From assembly GCA_963715895.1 (NCBI GenBank), contig OY970284.1:3720001-3784000 (forward strand): a stretch of 64,000 bases of DNA, in the 5' to 3' direction. Source of the stretch: JADGNZ01 sp963715895 (lineage in GTDB: Bacteria; Acidobacteriota; Thermoanaerobaculia; Gp7-AA8). The notes under the pieces were generated by a model. That model worked only from the letters and a program-made list of their open reading frames with translations, did no database searches and was not told the DNA's origin. A program made the translations under genes and the position numbers. Positions within the stretch are counted from its first letter, which is position 1. The number at the start of each line of letters is the position of its first letter. Positions 61,985 to 64,000 of the stretch are shown here, one piece after another.

Positions 61985-62091
61985 CAGCGACCTCACGAGG
62001 TCGATAGCGCCATCGATCTTCTGGCGAGGAATCGTTGTAGGCTCGGTAGCTGATCCGCCAATCCACTGCTTCTGCTACTCTCCGCCGCAAC

Positions 62092-62844
62092 GTGAGCCGC
62101 TCGCGCCTGCTTCCATTGACCGGGATTTTCGTCGCTCTGGCGGCGTGGCAGATCGCCGTTTCGATGAGGCCGTCGCTCATCCCCGGGCCGATCGTGGTGG
62201 GACGGGCCATCGGTGAGCTGGCGATACGCGGGCTTCTCGTCAAGTACGTCGTGGCCTCGCTGTTTCGCGTCACGTGGGGCTATCTGGCGGCGCTGGTCAT
62301 CGCCATCCCGCTCGGTCTGACCCTGGGGATGATCAGCCTCGGCGAGATGGCCATCAATCCAATCCTGCAGGTGCTGCGGCCGATCTCGCCTCTGGCCTGG
62401 ATTCCGATCGCCATCCTCTGGTTCGGCGTCGGCGACGTCTCGGCGATCTTCCTCATCTTTCTGGCCTCGTTCCTGCCGCTCACCGTGGCCACGATGAATG
62501 CGGTGCACAACATCGATCCTGTTCATCTCGCCGCGGCGCGCAACTTCGGCGTCCCGCTCCGCGCGCGCATGGCGGACGTGCTCGTACCGGCCATCCTGCC
62601 GCAGCTCATCGTGGCCATGCGCATCGCGCTCGGTGTGGCCTGGCTGGTGGTCGTGGCCGCGGAGATGATCGCCGTCAACTCCGGCCTCGGCTTTCTCATC
62701 GTCGACGCACGTAACGCAGGCAACCGCTACGATCTCGTCATCGCCGGCATGGTGCTCATCGGCGCCATCGGCGTCGTTCTCGATCTGCTCATGCGCCGCC
62801 TGGAGCGGCTCGACTCTGTTCGCTGGGGTTACGCCGCCGAGTGA
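62092..62844 (+). CDS. ABC transporter permease (SsuC/TauC/NrtB type)
   Basis: The 250-residue inner-membrane protein has six helices. The BPD-transporter motif (EAA loop) is AARNFGVPLRARMADVLVPA, with GVAWLVVVAAEMIAVNSGLG downstream. This subfamily imports sulfonates, taurine, nitrate or similar anions. GTG 62092 starts the gene. It overlaps the ATPase gene by four bases. The 61985-62091 stretch has a half copy of the AATCCACT word. Confidence 0.88.
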   Translation: MSRSRLLPLTGIFVALAAWQIAVSMRPSLIPGPIVVGRAIGELAIRGLLVKYVVASLFRVTWGYLAALVIAIPLGLTLGMISLGEMAINPILQVLRPISPLAWIPIAILWFGVGDVSAIFLIFLASFLPLTVATMNAVHNIDPVHLAAARNFGVPLRARMADVLVPAILPQLIVAMRIALGVAWLVVVAAEMIAVNSGLGFLIVDARNAGNRYDLVIAGMVLIGAIGVVLDLLMRRLERLDSVRWGYAAE

Positions 62845-63575
62845 AAGTCCAGTTCAGCGATGTGTCGATGCGCTTCGGCGCGATGGAGGTCCTCCAGCAC
62901 GTCACGATCGGCGTGGAGGAGGGGGAGTTCCTCTGCATCGTCGGCCCCTCCGGATGCGGCAAGTCGACGCTGCTCAACATCGCTGGCGGTTTCCTCGCGC
63001 CCGCGGCTGGCTCGGTGACGATCGACGGCGAGCCGGTCACGGCGCCCGACCGGCGGCGCATCTTCGTCTTCCAGGAGCGCGGCGTCTTTCCGTGGCTCAC
63101 GGTCGAAGGGAACATCGGCTTCGGTCTGTTCGATATGCCGGAAGAGGCGCGGCGGCAGCGTGTTGCGCAGTACATCCAGCTCGTCGGTCTGGACGGCTTC
63201 GAGAAAGCGTACCCGCGGGAGCTCTCCGGAGGGATGAAGCAGCGCGTCGAAGTGGCACGCGCGCTGGCGGTGAATCCCGACGTGCTCTTTCTCGATGAGC
63301 CTTTCGGCGCGCTCGACTCGATCACCCGCCTGCAGATGCGCAGCGAGCTCCTTCGCATCTGGCGTGCCGAGCGGAAGACGGTGCTCTTCGTGACGCACGA
63401 CATCGAGGAGTCGGTGCAGCTCGCCGACCGCGTCGTGGTCATGAGCGCGCGCCCGGGACGGATCCGGCGGGTAGTGGACATCGATATCGCGCATCCACGT
63501 GACCTTTCGTCGCAGAGATACATTGAGCTTCGCGATCTGATCTTTGGCGAGATCGGGCTGGCACATCAGGTATAG
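62841..63575 (+). CDS. ABC transporter ATPase (SsuB/TauB/NrtC type)
   Basis: The 244-residue ATPase has Walker A GPSGCGKSTLLNIAGGFLAP, Q-loop VFQERGVFPWLTVEGNIGFG, signature LSGGMKQRVEVARALAVNPD and Walker B LFLDEPFGALDSITR. It is in the taurine/sulfonate/nitrate branch by the FPWLTVxxNIxFGL pattern. It starts at GTG 62841 within the permease stop. A second permease follows, so this is probably one importer with two permeases. Confidence 0.9.
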   Translation: MKVQFSDVSMRFGAMEVLQHVTIGVEEGEFLCIVGPSGCGKSTLLNIAGGFLAPAAGSVTIDGEPVTAPDRRRIFVFQERGVFPWLTVEGNIGFGLFDMPEEARRQRVAQYIQLVGLDGFEKAYPRELSGGMKQRVEVARALAVNPDVLFLDEPFGALDSITRLQMRSELLRIWRAERKTVLFVTHDIEESVQLADRVVVMSARPGRIRRVVDIDIAHPRDLSSQRYIELRDLIFGEIGLAHQV

Positions 63576-63584
63576 GCAAATGGT

Positions 63585-63674
63585 GAATGTTGAATGTTCA
63601 ATGTTGAATGTTGAATGGGGGTGCAGATGAAACCCTCCATTCAACATTCAACATTCAACATTGAACATTCAACA
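63585..63674. repeat. GAATGTT-word inverted repeat (second copy)
   Basis: GAATGTTGAATGTTCAATGT (63585-63604, extending to 63618) pairs with ATTCAACATTCAACATTCAA (63640-63659, extending to 63674). The start codon of the next gene lies in its loop, so the right arm is translated. Confidence 0.85.
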
Positions 63675-64000
63675 TTTCGCTTTGTCCTGCCAGTGATCAC
63701 GACGACGATCATTCTCGCCATCTGGGCGATCGCGGTAAAACTCTCCGGCACGAAGATCTTTCCATCGCCGCTAGCGGTGGCTAAGGCGATCGCTACCCTC
63801 TCCGAAAAAAGCCTCCTCTGGCGCTACATCGGAGACTCGCTGACCCGCGTCTTCGCCGGCTACCTGGCGGCGATCGTCGCCGGCATCCCGATCGGATTCC
63901 TCATGGGATGGCATGCGCCGCTGGCGCGCGCGATCAATCCGTTGATCCAGATGCTGCGGCCGATCTCGCCGCTGGCCTGGATGCCGCTGGCCGTGATCTG
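63627..64000 (+). CDS. ABC transporter permease, second copy (3' end outside window)
   Basis: This frame has no stop before the window edge. From ATG 63627 it reads MKPSIQHSTFNIEHSTFRFV, where residues 4-16 are the right arm of the GAATGTT repeat. Normal permease sequence follows: a first helix (LPVITTTIILAIWAIAV), then KIFPSPLAVAKAIATLSEKS and INPLIQMLRPISPLAWMPLA. The last matches the first permease (INPILQVLRPISPLAWIPIA). GGGGGTGCAG precedes the ATG. It is the likely partner of the preceding permease and ATPase. Confidence 0.82.
   Translation, partial: MKPSIQHSTFNIEHSTFRFVLPVITTTIILAIWAIAVKLSGTKIFPSPLAVAKAIATLSEKSLLWRYIGDSLTRVFAGYLAAIVAGIPIGFLMGWHAPLARAINPLIQMLRPISPLAWMPLAVI

Overview
The window is one contiguous piece of a high-GC bacterial chromosome. 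It carries about 53 protein genes on both strands. I see no rRNA, no convincing tRNA and no CRISPR array. The gene content includes a DUF4388 protein, DUF4331 and DUF4198 proteins, YfhO, many secreted proteins of unknown function, squalene/phytoene synthase and a primary sigma factor with a long spacer. Together with the many palindromic spacers built from short words, this suggests an Acidobacteriota-like, Gram-negative soil or sediment bacterium. That assignment is inference from family knowledge, not a measured placement.

Layout. 1-6.3 kb: an M20 peptidase tail, a YfhO membrane protein, a small Fis-type DNA-binding protein, RNase R and a TPR protein broken by a frameshift. 6.3-10.9 kb: a RAYT (REP-associated tyrosine transposase) between two copies of a GGTGCCAGGCC palindrome, a small membrane protein, and a secreted carboxypeptidase-regulatory-like protein broken by a frameshift, with further palindrome copies. 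10.9-15.2 kb: DUF4198, HupE/UreJ-like and DUF4331 genes and a secreted protein on one strand. 15.4-22 kb: a glutaryl-CoA-dehydrogenase-like enzyme, DUF4388, TPR, SPOR, LOG and Mrp genes, interrupted by a roughly 21-unit tandem array. 22-27 kb: an N-end-rule module (aat, clpA, clpS) split by an inserted secreted-protein gene. 27-35.5 kb: DinB, rpoD, dnaG, mutS2, rpsU, udk and a 53-residue zinc-ribbon protein. 35.5-42.3 kb: isoprenoid genes, murJ, an IS110-family element inside a palindromic repeat, and a DUF2283 protein. 42.4-50.5 kb: two Opp/Dpp-type ATPases, then a TolC-Yip1-MacA-MacB efflux operon. 50.5-51.3 kb: a second large tandem array. 51.3-64 kb: a sterol-desaturase-family protein, a DUF885 peptidase-like protein, a VOC protein, DUF1579, a TolC-EmrB-EmrA efflux operon behind a TetR-type palindrome, a ketoacyl synthase, a lipoprotein and an SsuBC/TauBC-type ABC transporter running off the right edge.

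The most unusual feature is the repeat landscape. At least ten different families of inverted repeats are present. Their arms consist of short words repeated in tandem, such as GTTGTCG, GAATGTT, GGGAGTCGG, CACAGACA and GGTGCCAGGCC. They fill many intergenic gaps, nest inside one another, and in four places are read in frame as protein: the M20 C-terminus, mutS2, an FAD oxidoreductase, and the N-terminus of an ABC permease. One family (GGTGCCAGGCC) flanks the RAYT gene, and next to three of its copies the abutting sequence is duplicated in tandem.

Three genes are frameshifted. Two of the shifts are explained by one missing C in a C-run, so they may be sequencing or assembly errors rather than true gene decay.
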